A DNA stretch of 64,000 nucleotides, taken from Apostichopus japonicus. Taxonomy: Eukaryota; Echinodermata; Holothuroidea; Aspidochirotida; Stichopodidae. The stretch lies in assembly GCF_037975245.1 (NCBI RefSeq), contig NC_092567.1, positions 24,606,876-24,670,875 of the forward strand. Reading direction: 5' to 3'. Below the pieces are notes generated by a model. It was given only the letters and a program-made list of their open reading frames with translations. It searched no databases and was not told the DNA's origin. Of the stretch, positions 45,837-59,404 are shown piece after piece; the first letter of the stretch is position 1, and every line of letters starts with the position of its first letter. The position numbers and the translations under genes were made by a program.

Positions 45837-48800
45837 CTGAAAGAAACAGAAAAATAGTTATTATTAATTATTAAATTTTAAATAAATTGGAACGAACATG
45901 GTCACAAACAAAAGGGGAACTTTTTCTTAACTTACCACGCGGTCAGAGTTGCGTCCTGGATCAAGCCTACTGAGGGGCCTAGTTTTAATATTTCAAGTTG
46001 TGTGGTGTTGCAATGAATATAATACGTGGTTATGAGCAGCACGGTGGTCTGCACAGGATTTCAAAGGTGAAGGAGGCGTCCCTTATCACATAATGGTCCT
46101 TGACAATTTTGTAGCTATCTTGCTATAGCTCTATTATAACCCATACCCCTATCCCTGCATTATACCCCTACACACTACGTGATCTTTTTCCTTTGAACAT
46201 TGGGGTGGTGTAGTAGTAGTAAATTGGTACCTGTTAAAAGTGGGGTGATATTGATATAGTTCTATTGTCCCCCTACCCCTACATTATCTACCCCTACCCC
46301 CTACATTGGGGTGTTATAGAAGTATGGTACCTGTTAAAAGTGGGGTGAGGCTTACCCTGTGATCAACTCTTGGTAATGATTTCGGAGCTGGGACGATATC
46401 TGTTTCCTGGACACTCGCTAGACCGCCAAAGTTACCCAACTTTTCAAATTTTCTCCATTTTGCTCGTCGGTTTTGGAACCAAATCTGCGCAAGAAGAACA
46501 AAGAACAGTTAACATTAATGTATTGTTAACAAAATATATTTAACGCAAAGGTTCAAAGACCAGGAATGGATGGATTCTGTCTGTTCTTGTAAAGATAAAA
46601 CAAATAACGTAAAACATTTTTGAAATGAAGATCGCGACGGTGTTGTTTTCTTTCTTGTTGGGAGATGGGATTGGGTAAAATGGGGGTTGAAGGGGGTGAG
46701 GGGGGGGTAAGAGGACTAACCGTCCGTATACATGTTCATGAAAAAATAATATCGATAGTAAGTTGCGGACGCGGGCATACATTGATAGTGACCATTGATA
46801 CAACAGGCGGCTATGAGGCCTTGAAAACAAACACAAATTTGGTGCCGCGGACGAAACTTGAACCTTCCAAGAGGAAACCGCTGGCGCGTAGGAAGCAGCA
46901 ATGCACCGGTTCCGAGCCGGTAATCCGGTTTGCCAAATCGCCCCTGCTAGTAGTATTTTCATCCTATTATTTAGTGCACTGCTGCAACATGGATCTCCTG
47001 TTTGAGTTGATCACCGAATAGTTTGTCAGCTGTGAAAAGCGTATTGCACGAGCGCCCTCTATTTATGAAACGTTGTCATTTAAAGGAAAGGTCTCGAATG
47101 ACCTCTGATCAACCATGGATCATGACCTCTGATCAACCATGGACCATGGCCTCTGATTAACCATGGATCATGACCTCACCTGTATTTTCTGTTCATCCAA
47201 GCTGGTCTTTTCAGCTAACTCGTCTCTAGTCTTCACGTCCGGGTAATGTGTGATCTGAAAGACGGTTTCCAGTTCTTTGATTTGATCTTGAGTGAATGTC
47301 GTTCTAATTCTTCGCGGTCTCTTCACGGTTACACACCCCGCGGGTGAAGTGGAGGTGACATTGAATTTCAGAGGATTGTCTGGAAAGAAATAAAAAAATA
47401 CATGAAAAGGAAAAAAAAAAGTTCAATAAATGCGATTTATGATAAACTGGTGGAATATCCGACAATATCCTTCATTATATTATGCGAATGAGAAAACATA
47501 ATTCTTCATCCCATATTAACTCGGGCCCCCTACCTGACTTGGTTGTATACTCCCTCCCTCCCCTCACCCACCCGCCCGTGACCCCCATCGGGCGGTTAAT
47601 GCCGTTTTGTAAATGACGTCATCAATGGACAATCACCTGTTTCATCTTCACCGTATTTCTTTCTCTTTAAAGTCCTTGATTCACTATTCAGCTCTTGCAC
47701 GGTTTCTCCCTTCATGGTTAATTCAAGTACTTCATTCTTGGCCATCGTAACTTTTGCCTTATCTGTTCTATCTCCCCTTTGGTTGAGTTTGTCCTCAATC
47801 GACTGTACTTTCATCCCACCGCTGCCACCAGTCACCACATTCGTGTGTCGGATAATGCTGTCTTTATCTTCGCTAACAACAGTATCTACCGAAAGTTTTC
47901 AATGGAAGAAATTGAAAAAGAAAAGAGTTAACGGAAAGAAAATGGCTAATGGAATAGAAAAGATTTGATGTTAGCCTTGACAAATTTAAATTGACAATTC
48001 ATATCGATGTGTTACGTCACACATGTATAAATTAAGTTCACAAGTCATCTCCATATGTTACGTCACACACGTAGACGATATACATACTGTGTTGGATGAT
48101 GAGAAGAACGCGGCTGAGATGCGCTTGATGTGAGTGATAGATGTCATGCTACGTCATCATACGATTGAGAAGCCCTTACCAAAATCGTTCGTAATTAGCA
48201 TATCCAACATCTTTATAATATTTGCATCTCAAAGTATGACAAAAGAGGTGCAAAACGACGGAAACTTGTCGATTAGCTGTGTGCCATATGATTAACACTA
48301 ACATAGTAAAATGTCTGGATGACAAAATACTGTGAGTCGGTTGGAGTCTTGGATTATCGAATCGTCACACAGACTGACAGTTAGGATCTGCTTCTTATTA
48401 TACTTTTCTGTCTATATTCCATGCACTTTTACTTACAGTATGAGGAGTATGAATATCCTGTTTCTATCATATGAAGGTTAGGAACTGTTCATACTGTCAG
48501 TACGAGTGTTCAGAAGCAGGATATGAGATTACAGTATATAGTGGTATTAGCATTAGAATCAGAGAAAGGTTAGGAACTATTCATACTGCCAGTACGAGTG
48601 CTTTGAAGCATGATATGGAATAACAGTATCGAGTGGTATTAACATTAGAATAAGAGAAAGGTTAGGAACTGTTCATACTGTCAGTACGACTGCTTTGCAG
48701 CATGGTTTGAGCTAACAGTATATAGTGGTATTAATATTAGAATAAGAGAAAGGTTAGGAACTGTTCATACTGTCAGTATGAGTGCTTTGAAGCATGGTAT

Positions 48801-49889
48801 GAGAGGACAGTATAGAGTGGTATTAACATTAGAATCCGCAAACGGTTAGGAACTGATCATATACTGTCAGTATATGAGTGTTTTAAAGCATGGTACGAGA
48901 GGACAGTATATAGTAATATTATAATAGCCTTTGAAAATTGTCCAAAAATAACTGCAAATATTTATAACTATGTAATGATTATTCAGTTAATAAAATCGTA
49001 GCTAAACTATATTATTGTCTAAATTAGATTAATTCGTTTTACTAACGCCCATCAAGTGTGGCAAATATGCCGGAAATTTGCAGCCTGAGGCCAAAAGATA
49101 CATTTAAAAAAAAGGTTGCATATGCCATCAAGGTTCTAAGAATGCACATTAATGCCAATTATCTCAAAATAAATAACGGTCTCTTAAGAGGTTTCAAGTT
49201 TATACTTGTTTGTTAAAGCATTAAAATATACATTTACGTTGATCCTTGCTGTTTGAACTTTTATCATTGTAATTATTCTACACCTTTTGAAAACAAAACG
49301 TTCTAAGTTTAGTAATCGTCGTCAAGTTAGATAACTAAACTTGTTTGGACATATATTATCTTTAATCCAACCTTTATCTTGCCTTTGAAATATTATATAC
49401 TTTTTTTTCTTAATTGAATATTTATTAGCTATTCGCAGACAATATGTCTCCAAGGCGCCTCTGCCTTTTCACCCAGATGTTGTAAACTCATAAACCAACT
49501 CAAGGCAAAGCTCTTTCTCAAGATAAATCGATTGTATAGCAATAAGACAAATTAACAAACATAATATGGACTATGACTCAATTTACTATTTCTATTTTTT
49601 TATGACCAGTTTACTTGTATGCCTAGCAATTAAAAAAAAGGCCAGTTCTTCGATATCGTGTAAACAAGTTTTAAAGAATCTTGACGTTGATTCGTTTGTT
49701 ATAACTTTTACAATGATACGTATATGTGTTCAAAGTTCAATTTCGTGGCATAAATCAATTCTTATGAAGTTAGACGTATTAGTAAGACTTATTATAAAAC
49801 ATATATGGGTAATGACAATACAGGCTTCGACCCAACGATGTAACATAAATATCAGGGTAACCGTAAAAGAGAAGTTACCAAAACTCTAG

Positions 49890-49959
<70 letters not shown>

Positions 49960-52627
49960 AACAAATTGACTCACTACTTTACAATTTTAATTAATTTGTT
50001 GTCTATTGTTTTCTCTATTAGGATACTTGTCATTTCTGATTTGATTTTTAATTCATTATACAATTGTTATTCCTTTGTTACAAATAAAACATCATTTTTT
50101 TAGGCTACCTGTGTCATATTTGTTAATGTCCTCTCGATGTAATGGCCCGCAGAAAAAAGGAAAAGAAAACAACCTTATGTGACCCGTTCCCTTCCTCCCG
50201 TTACAACGGCGTAAAACTATAACTTAACCTTCCGTGTTTACCTAACACAGAAATTACAATTCGCATTGGCATTTACAGCGGCAACTTAGTAGCCTATACC
50301 GCGGGTGAAATATTTATGCTGTTTTAAGTGCCCTCAATGACAATAAAAAGTATATTAGTGAACAAACAGGATTTCTCAAGTGGTTGGAGGTTTTACCATT
50401 GTAAGGTCGCCCTGCTTAGTGGTATTTCTTAAAGCACGCACAACTACAGCAGCATGATGACCTAAATCAACATGCAGCCTATATACACACCCTGCTGGAA
50501 GTTTTGGGCAATTATTCCTTGCTCTAAATCATTGATTTGGCGGGCCGAAGTTAAAACGTGTATTCTAACACCCATGCAGTAACACCTTGCAGAGGGTGCA
50601 CTTACTCCTGTGACAAAAACATAGACATAACGAGAAAATTGAGATTCGGAAACTTCTAAATGTTGTCCATCTGTTAAGTTGATTTATACCATATCACGTG
50701 AGTTGGGCGCTATAAGCAAACTCCATTGTATGTAATTGGCATGCGATATAATCACCGATGCATGCCTATATGATGTGCACATTAAGTTGCTGAACGCGCG
50801 CGAAAAATGTTGGACAGTTTTTTGGGGGCAAGTCGTTACAGCCCCTCAGATTAAATTGGGCTCCTACGCCTATGAACTTATCCAATAATGAGAGATGCCC
50901 TTTTCAACTGTGTTGGCCTTTTCATTTAATTTAAGATTAAGTGGTAAATTTCGTTATGTTGTTAATATTTTAAAATGCATGAAATTGGAATAAACTGGAG
51001 GAAAAACAAACAATAATCAGAAGAGTCATATGTCAGTTATAATATTTGGAAAAACAATTTGGTTACCTCTATAACAATCCAATTCTCTTAACGCTTACCG
51101 TATTAATCTATATCTGAACACAGTTTTCTTTACTTCTTTCCCCCCTTTAATTTGAAACTGTGACGTTTAGGTCCGATGTCGATCATCAATTGGTGTGAGT
51201 TTTTTGTGAGACAAAGCTAAAATGTATGTTATTATATTCCCGCATGATGTTTCATTTAATAGGTTGAATAAACTTAACATTCATGAACCTTGAATGTAGA
51301 GGGGCATTCTAAACCTCATTTTCTTTACCAAAAACTTGTGAACAGGAATCATTAATTTGTTACATTTCAGTGTTTATACAGTCCTAATTGTCAGTTAACC
51401 TGATTAGTTATTAATTAGTCACATGCAGGTATATTTTATTAGTCATATACTCGAATAATGGCAGAAAGTGCGTTGAGTAACTACATGAGTGGTTCCAGCC
51501 TTAACTTTAGCAGGAAACTTGGTTTCACTTTCAGAGCAAGTGTTTCGTCTCCTACGCAAGCGTTAAACTCAGGAATACGATAGTTATATATGATATGAGA
51601 TATCCCTATAGAATATATATACATATATGTATGAGATATACGTAGGCCTTTTATACAAGAGTAAAGTATTGGGTCCATGACCAAGGGCGTAGGAACAGAG
51701 GAAGGCGCAGGGGAGGGTCTAGGTTAATAGATACATTGTGAAAAGTTTATCCAACTATGCTCACAGGTTCTGTTAATTTCTCGAAGCACTCATGGGTCAG
51801 GAACTTATATATAAATAATATAATGCTTAATGTCCAGTTTCCTTCCTCTCTCTTAGTTATTTTCTTTTTTCCATTTTAGTTTTTATTGTTGTGCCGACCT
51901 TTATCTAATCTAAGAATATGTGAAACATTATGTTTTGAATGAATGTTAATTTAAATGATTATAAAGTTATTTTATTTATGTTTCATTATCATATTTGGTT
52001 ATGGCACCAATCGCATGCACCATTTTACAGCATTTTATGTAATATATTAACATTAATTATAATAAACATACAAGTATTCGTCACACGTAACACAAGTAAT
52101 ATTGGTGACACATATGTAATATATAAGCATTAATCACAAAGCAAATTAAAGAAAATGTTTCCATCATTGAAATAATACTTACAACTGTCAAGCGAATGAA
52201 CTACGTATTATTGTAGAATTTTCGTATCAATTATCATAATTTTTTAAATAAAAAATCAACCCCAAAAAGCGGATTCAACTGCAGGGACAAAATCTACCAA
52301 CTCACCTGTTGGACATTTGACTTTTTCCGCGTCTTTTTCCTGTTTCTGTGGTAACGAATAACTGGTCAAAAGTTCCCTCACGGACTGTGCTTTACTTTTC
52401 CGACGACACGACGGAGTACACCTAGATGATCCCACCGAGGGAAACGGTCCAACAACCACAGGGGGAGAGGTCTCTACTTTCAGATCCACAGGCTCTTCTT
52501 CGATAAATCGCGGCATATTTTCCTCCGCGTTGTCGGTAGAAATAGAGCAGTTTTTGTTCAGAACACCGCCAGAATTATTGTTGTTAATGTCAGAGGCAGT
52601 GTCCCTGTCTTTAAAATGGTTATTCAT
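45468..52627 (-). CDS. isx: Paired-like (Q50) homeodomain transcription factor, ISX-like (5 coding exons)
   Basis: Coding exons on the minus strand: 52627-52306, 47885-47637, 47379-47180, 46484-46356, 45836-45468. They total 1269 nt, or 422 residues, with consistent phases. The start ATG has an in-frame TAG 24 bases upstream. The homeodomain spans 212-271, with R5, F8, W48, F49, Q50, N51 and R53 present; the intron between homeodomain positions 46 and 47 is the classic paired-class position. The string FQITHYPDV and the flank after the homeodomain, EKLGNFGGL, point to ISX (intestine-specific homeobox) over other PRD-like families; VSX and UNCX are less likely. Residues 397-411 ([15 protein letters not shown]) look like an OAR domain. 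The N-terminus has EEPVDLKVE, similar to a CtBP-binding or SUMO site. It is likely a nuclear DNA-binding regulator. The exact orthology needs a tree. Confidence 0.9.
46780..46950 (-). mobile_element. Possible tRNA-derived SINE fragment in homeobox intron 3
   Basis: On the minus strand a stem-loop ACCGG-CTCGGAA-CCGGT has a 7-base loop with T33 and A37-A38, like an anticodon arm, with GGGCGATTTGGCAAACCGG before it and GGTTCAAGTTTCGTCC further on, similar to a B box. The intervening spacing is too long for a normal tRNA. The call is weak. Confidence 0.3.
47095..47179. repeat. 24-bp tandem repeat starting in a 5' splice site
   Basis: On the minus strand GAGGTCATGATCCATGGTTG recurs every 24 bases for three full units and a partial. 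The first unit starts at intron position +3 of the exon 3 donor (GT then GAGGTCATG), so the splice site itself is the edge of the array. Confidence 0.85.
48476..48930. repeat. 92-bp minisatellite, five copies
   Basis: GGTTAGGAACTGTTCATACT starts near 48476, 48569, 48660, 48752 and 48844, spacings of 91-93 bases. Units continue CAGTACGAGTGCTTTGAAGC and end in TAGTGGTATTAACATTAGAA. Divergence between units is modest. Confidence 0.9.
49893..49957. repeat. (TA)n microsatellite
   Basis: About 65 bases of pure TA in homeobox intron 1. Confidence 0.9.
50690..50873. mobile_element. CATAGGCGTAGG element, right portion
   Basis: This ends GGGCTCCTACGCCTATG, the inverted family end, and upstream shares GGCATGCGATATAATCACCG with the copy near 30880. 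The left end is not evident. Confidence 0.55.
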
Positions 52628-55600
52628 AATCAGTATACCTTTAGTTTCCTATATAATCCAATACTTTAATTTGGTTATTTAGTTATCGATCAACATATCA
52701 GAACTAAGTTAAGGAACGCCGTTTGTCAAATTTATCTATACTTTCTAGATAACGTTCGTCTCGATCACTTTCTCCTACGCTTTCCTTTGAAAAATGAAGG
52801 AAAAGTTGTAATATTCTCCCAGGATGAGAAATGTCAACCAAAACTTGCTTCCAAGTTTTATAATTTTATTTAAATCTTCACCGTCTGCTATGAGTAAGAC
52901 ACTTACAAAAAAAAACGAAATAGCTGTCAGAAGTTTTTTTTTTCTCTTCTTTATGAGTGAAGTATTTCAACTTCTGAGCTTAACACTTGATTAACTTCAG
53001 AAACAATGGTATCCAACTCATTTGCGCTAATAACTAATTTCTAAGTCCACCTGCCTAAATATAGGTAGGCAATCTGTCGTTGTTACCAGTTCCCCCTTTT
53101 TATATATATAAATAGGCCTGCATATACCTTACGTGTTGTGGTTAAACCTTCGCACTACACAAAGTCACATCCTGCTATATAGCGCGGTACCTTTTATGAT
53201 AAACCTCTAATGAGGGTTTTATGACTTTTAACTGTTGATGACAAACTCAACAGAGAGGTTTTAAAAGTGTCTGACTTGTAAACGAACCGACTTATCAAAC
53301 TCTAGAACGACAGAAAATTAAACACAGAGGTTTGTTTGTATTAACATAAAGAGCTAATTTAACAACTTCGAAGAATAGTCTTAGGCCTATACGTATTAAC
53401 TTACAAATAAGAAGAGAATTGGATCAGAGTAGGGGAATGTAAAACAATTAAGACTGACTGATTAATAAGAAAAAAAAATGCCCACTAAACTTATCCTCCG
53501 TTACCGGCAATCTTTGGAAATGAATCATAGCTTATTAGTGACGAACTTGCAGTTAAAGTTTTTTGTTATTTTTGTTTTTATGGCTCGTAAATTACCTAAC
53601 CAATCTCAACATTATTGCTCAAAAACAGAGAAAACATTGTGTTCAAAGGGACTATTGCCGTTCCCTTTATAAAGCCTTGAGTGTTTAGAATTGTGATGAA
53701 AGATACTTCTATGGTGCGGGGGGGGGGGGTTACTCAATTGTGATTTGAGGTCAATAGAGGTGTAAAGCTGGAATGAGCTCAGCGTGCTTGATATGTAGAT
53801 CCAGAACAGTGCAAGAATTTTGCTGATCACTGACTGGAGTCTACCCTGGGCATTGTTTGATTTTGAAAATCCAACCCCCGCTCCACACGTAGCCCCCTCC
53901 CGACGCCCCCGACTTCTAGATCTACACCTGACTACTCATAACACAATGCAAAGCTCCACAATTACCTCAGACTCCAAACTGAATCTCTAAGAGGTTTACA
54001 AAATCTGCCTTACTAATTAGTTTATTTGAACAATGTATATTATTTCCACGTAATTGCGATTATTACAGGAGCTACCCACACAGTTCCGGAATGTGACACG
54101 TCACACGCAATTGAACGCGTTTGAAAGTGACGTATAGTGCTAACTGAAATCATATTCTAAATATAGTTGGAGGGACACCAATAACTATAGGAGGGGCACA
54201 ATGCTCGTGTTTTGTAACTTGTGACGTTTTTGTAGGCCTACACAACTGGATCGTGACACCGATAGGAGGAGAGGGGTGCACAGGAGGGACACGATTCCCA
54301 TGTGCCCGGCCTGACGTCGGTCCTATCTGTGGTTGCCGCGGTTATCGTCTTCGTTGGTGGTAGTGGTGGTGATCATGGTGTCGGTGATGGTGTTGGTGGT
54401 GCTATGCGATCCTTGCGTGTCTTCTAAGGTCACATAGTATGTAACATCATTTGATAAAAGAACTGACGTAACACAACATTTATTGGTAGATTACAGTATA
54501 CGTGATCGTTATTGATAATGGTGATGACAGTGGTGATGATGGTGGTAATGATGGTGCTAGTGATGATAGTGGTGGTGCAGGTCACTGTCGTCTGTAACAT
54601 CGTTTGGTGCCAGCAAAATGACATAACCCAATGTTTAATCACGTAACATGATGTTGGCGGTGGTGGCAATTCGAAACAATTGTCTTTGTAAAGTTATATC
54701 TTTGATATTTTGCAAACTACCATGTACTTACGTTGTGATTTCTACAGCAGAAAATTAGTTCCCCTTGTATTTTGGCTTTCTCTCGATTGAAAGTAAGTTT
54801 ATGAGGCTTATAATTTATGAAATGGCATTTGTATCACCAGCTCTTAATGCTTTTAAATAGCCGTCAGATATTAAAAGGAAAAAAGTCAATCGGTGTTGAG
54901 CCCTAAACCATCCATTCGCATGCTAATACTTTGTTACGTTGCCGGAGTTCACTGGGCTGGGATTGTAGTGTGTGAATTGAACAAACACAAACCGGTCGTA
55001 AACCAAATTAATCGTCCTCACGTTGTTAAAGATAGGCAAGTTTTACAACAGCAGTTAGCAACACAATACCGATCATTTAGGTTCAATTGGCAAGCATTGA
55101 TACGCGAGCACGGGTGATTAATAGTTTTACAATAAAAGTTACGAGTTAAGGGTGTTCATGCTTACGTGCACTAAAGCATCTGTAACATTCAAGTAACGAC
55201 TTTACTCAAGGAAATTGAAACCGAGCATAAATAGTACCTCATTAAAGAAGATTGATTTACGTTCCTTTCTGGGCATGCGTAAACCGTGATGAACTTTTTT
55301 TGGAATTTAATTTTGATTGGGACTAATTAAGGAGACATAAACCCTATTGTGTACACATAGTATCGGTAGATAATTAAAAAACGAACAAGTCTTTTACCGT
55401 TAAGTTATATATAGTAGGCTTTTACAACCGCGCGTAAACATTAACAAGCATCACGGCCACAGTAATTGAACTTCACGGGTATAAACCACTAGGTAAAAGT
55501 TCACTTTAACATGATTCAGTGACGGGCCAGTAAAAACCATTGTTCCCTCCAGCCAGAGGCGCAGCCACGAGGATGGGGAAATGTCAGCCCCCTCCCCGAA

Positions 55601-58600
55601 AACAAATTTTCAGCAATAGAATTGTATGTTTTAGAAAATGTCATGTCCGCCCGGAGAAAAAGCAGTGGGGCACCATAAAACAACTTCTTGTTCTTAGAGA
55701 AGGAAGTTGACCATAATTGAACCCCATATAAGTATGACCCCCCCCCCCCCCCCTCGCCAATCCCGTATTTACAGCATTACATGTTCGTCAGTAATTTCTC
55801 TCACACGATGTGTGAAATCTATCAGTGATAATAAAAAATATAAAAAATATAATAAGAAACAAAATCGTCATCGCTCCTCCTGGGAAAAGTTCGAAAGTAG
55901 TGAGTCTAGACATCTAAACTTCAGTAATGTTAATAATACGCTTGCTTGCCTAAAAAATAGCATTCTTCGTTGTAAAGCTGATACAGGACAACCATATCAT
56001 AACATCATCTTTATTAGAGTCATTGAGGAGCTTTACCAAACTCAGGGGTACTCGCCGCCTAACGTGATGGGAGGAGAAGGGGTGTGGACAGGTCTACAGC
56101 ACTGGGGCCATGTAAGGAGCTTGAGAAAATATGATTGGGATTCGGGAACATATGATAGGGCCTGAAAAGGTTATGGTGGTGCCACATGGAAAATGTATAG
56201 GATCAATTATAGGGTATTCCTATTTTCAGAATATACATAAGGAACTAAGAAGATACCTGGTGACATAATTGTCTCCAGGGGATCAACCTGGCACTAGAAA
56301 CATATGTAGGTGGGTAGGAGGTATTGCATATAAGGGGGTAAAGGGGAGTTGGGGGGGGGGGAGAGGTGTCGGTGAGGCTTAGCCTTTAATTCCATAACAA
56401 ATCTATGACTTTGATGCTCTGCCATATCAGGAATGAGAGACGAGAGAAAATATTGCGAAAAACACAAACTATAATATTTCCCTTTATTTCTTAACTATTC
56501 ACTGATTTTGGACAGCATGATAAATCTCCATTGTTTCACTTATTGACTTGGAGTGAAAAGGTCAAAGGTTATACAAAAAAAAACACGTGGGAGAACAAGA
56601 AAGGGGGGATTCATTTCACTAAAACTATTTCAAATACAATTCGTTTATCAATGTCCAAAATTAATCACATCTAAAAATACCTGCTGATTACCAGCTGTGT
56701 GACTCCAATCTCTTCCATTTCCTTCATGAATATTCAACAACCACAATAAATATAACCCTTTCTATGATATTATTACTTGCTAATATTCATTGGAAATGGA
56801 TTGTTTTTTATGTTTTTTGGAAGTTTTGCTTTTTTTGTAACTCCAACGAATAGGTGACAAAAATGTTTGAGCAGAATGTTTCAAATTTTCGAGGGTGTCA
56901 ATGAGACCACTGCAGGGCGGGGGGAGGGGGAATGTTATTAATTAAGTATGCCAATACCTATGAATATGTTAATGCTTACTGGTGCTGCATATTTTGACAC
57001 CTCATCTAAGGTTCTGGTGTCTTTTTTATTTAACATTTTACATACTGTGCCAAAAGTTGTCATTCTTGTACAGTTATTAAATAAAAACTATTTAATGCTC
57101 AACTCTATATTATCACGCTGTACAGATTATTACAAAAAAAAAAAACCTTAGTGGACAGCTTTTACACAAAAATGCAAAAACAAGCAAAACGACATATGAA
57201 TTTCAAAAGAGCGCCCCTCCCACCCCCCTCCCACCTTCCTACCCATTGCAAAGGTATTGGAATCATTCTTCGGGTATTCTACAGAGCTAGAGGGTGTGAT
57301 AGGGAGTTCAACAATATAATGCTAAAGATATGAGAAAGGGTGCACGCAACCACAAACTTGTCTTATACCAGGGGAAAATTAATGGATTGTTAATGCATGA
57401 ATATGACCTATAATGCTTACTTAGGTTGCAAAATTGTTAAATGGAGTTAATTTAAAATGATCAAAACATCACCCTATCCCCTCTGCACCTATCAGTGACA
57501 GTCACCCAACACACTAGAACACACCTTAAAGTTTAGCAAAGTCTTTATCAAACACTTCTAATATTGATACCAAATCAAATAACATTTTTGAATTATTTAA
57601 AAACTTAAAGATTCTCACTGAGCAAGAAGGTATAAAGCTATAGGAAAACAAAAACAGACTTGGGAAAGAATGCATAATAAATCAGATACATTAAATTAAT
57701 GATTGTTATTATTAGTATTATTAACTCCAATTCCAGCTAAACCGAAAATACATATCACCATAGATGACGTCTACTCCTCTTCTCACCCAAATATTAAAAC
57801 TGATCATATTAATATCTACGCCTCCATATCTCAAATGAAAGCTTCTTGCTTCCCCCCCACCCCCTCCCAAGGTGCAACTTTGTCAAGCTGCAAATGAATA
57901 AATGTTGAATTTCACATTTTCTTCATTAAGTGGGATATAGAAGTTTCTTTCTTTCAAAATGGTTCAAAAACGGATTTTGACAAAGCCAACCCCCTTAACA
58001 AGGGTATCTACTGTGCCTACTTGTACTAACTACTGAGGAGTGGGCATGGAGGGGGAGGAATCTTCTGACCGTGGGGAATTCGTTTTCGTTTATCATTCTT
58101 ACAAACCCCTATTAGTGTTCTGAAACTTTTGAGGCAAAGCTCACATAATTTTCATTTCTACCACCAAAGTATCAGATACTTGCCTAGACATCTTGGAATA
58201 CCCTCAGAATAATCTAAGAGGCTAAATGGGTTTTAAAGACTTTTAAGAGAGAAAGCCAAATTCTTTTCAACAATTTATTTGTTTTGTTTGGCAATAATAA
58301 ATTTCTATTCGAAATAAAAATAACAACTACCAAAACTTTTGCCAGGTCTGTAAAAATTATTTCCTATCAATGTTGACATTTTTTTTCTACGCTTTCAAAA
58401 TTTAGTGTCAGTCTTTGATAGAATTTGATTGACGGTTTTTGGACCACACATCTCCATCTCATATCTTATTCTTGGTCAGATACAAATATGCAAATATAAA
58501 GCATGTTTAGCCCATCATCCCTTCACTATTTTTCCAAAAAAAGAAGCTTTATACAATCTGGATCTCGGATGGCAAATGCTGCCCTCTGTAACAGGGGATC

Positions 58601-59118
58601 TGGAAAATGTTTGTATGATTTTCTGATAAGCAAGATTTTTCTTTGTTTTCTTCGGTCACATTTAAGATAACGATCATTTGGCTAAGTACGTCACCATTGG
58701 CACACATCCTGTGTGAGTATCTCACATTTCAGCATTATTAATTTTCCCGGCATATCCGGCCAAGCTCATAATAATGGGATTATTACAGCATAGTCAGGTC
58801 GTTTCCACTATTGTTTCATTTTGCTTTTTGTTACAAAAAAGCAAAATGGAGTTAAATGACAAAGTTTTCTGTCCTATTTACACAGAGATATCAAATCCAA
58901 TTCCTTTGTATTGTTTTAGGTTAAAGCACGATATATCAGTAAATACATCCATCGAAAGTTACCGCTGAAAAATGTAGCATATTTAGGTTTAAACGGCAGC
59001 GAGAATGCAATATATAAAGTCTTACCCCCACAGGCTGGTAAAAAACAACCAACCTAATCACACCTTACTCCATTAGTCTGTCCTACTTGTATGATCATTA
59101 TGATTTGTTTGTGCTCCA
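52628..59118. other. Spacer between AP-2 alpha and the homeobox gene
   Basis: This includes the upstream region of the homeobox gene (with a minus-strand TATATATAAAAAG near 53097-53109 as a weak TATA candidate), a GGTGAT-rich duplication (54345-54665), a long C run near 55740 and AT-rich sequence that may be the 3' flank of AP-2 alpha. The 152-codon frame at 55707-56165 starts in the C run and lacks family features. No gene was recognised. Confidence 0.5.
54345..54665. repeat. Duplicated GGTGAT-rich block
   Basis: Two (GGTGAT)n-like stretches (about 54350-54410 and 54505-54580) are each followed by similar sequence: TGTAACATC(A/G)TTTG then TGAC(G/A)TAACxCAA, about 160 bases apart. It is a diverged tandem duplication of a unit that includes a hexamer microsatellite. 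Confidence 0.6.
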
Positions 59119-59124
59119 TTTATT
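59119..59124 (-). terminator. Candidate poly(A) signal of AP-2 alpha
   Basis: AATAAA on the minus strand, 281 bases after the stop codon. Further candidates lie downstream near 58274, 57027 and 56482, so the 3' UTR could be longer. Confidence 0.4.
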
Positions 59125-59404
59125 TTAATTTTTTTTTCCTTTTTGGGGGATTATCTCAAAATCTACCTCTCTGACAAAGACTCAGACAGACTTAATGAAT
59201 ATTCATATTTTGTTAACGGTAGACGCTCCTGACCATCCCTAACGATGGCAGTGTTTTTATGGTCCGCTACCAAAAAAAGAGAGAGAAAAAAAAAATGCTA
59301 CATGATTAAAGATAGTGAAAACGATGACCATTCTCGCAGGGCTGCTACGGGGGTCACAACGAAAGATAAGACATTATGAACGAGCTCTTTAAAAATTCCG
59401 AATC

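Larger units (their letters stand above)
46356..47379 (-). other. isx: Homeodomain exons 3 and 4
   Basis: Exon 3 (47379-47180) encodes [20 protein letters not shown], the turn [17 protein letters not shown] and DEQKIQ. Exon 4 (46484-46356) starts [15 protein letters not shown], the recognition helix. Q50 and no paired box in the visible exons place it in the PRD-like group. Exon 4 then continues into the ISX-like flank [11 protein letters not shown]. Confidence 0.93.
47886..52305. other. Intron 1 of the homeobox gene, 4.4 kb
   Basis: This contains the 92-bp tandem array (48476-48930), a TA microsatellite (49893-49957) and the right end of a CATAGGCGTAGG element (50690-50873). The open frame at 49566-49889 is AT-rich and has no family support. 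Confidence 0.6.

Noticed and set aside
45935-46005. Possible extra homeobox exon (minus strand, before the donor-like CGTG-GTAAGTT)
   Set aside because: Every acceptor I could pair with this donor gives a stop codon or a length not divisible by three, and exons 4 and 5 already join in phase.
46540-47021. Overlapping open frames of 118 and 140 codons in homeobox intron 3
   Set aside because: They overlap a possible SINE fragment and have no conserved motif.
55707-56165. 152-codon plus-strand open frame
   Set aside because: It starts within a C homopolymer, has no family features, and the region is a spacer. Confidence is not high, so transcript data would settle it.
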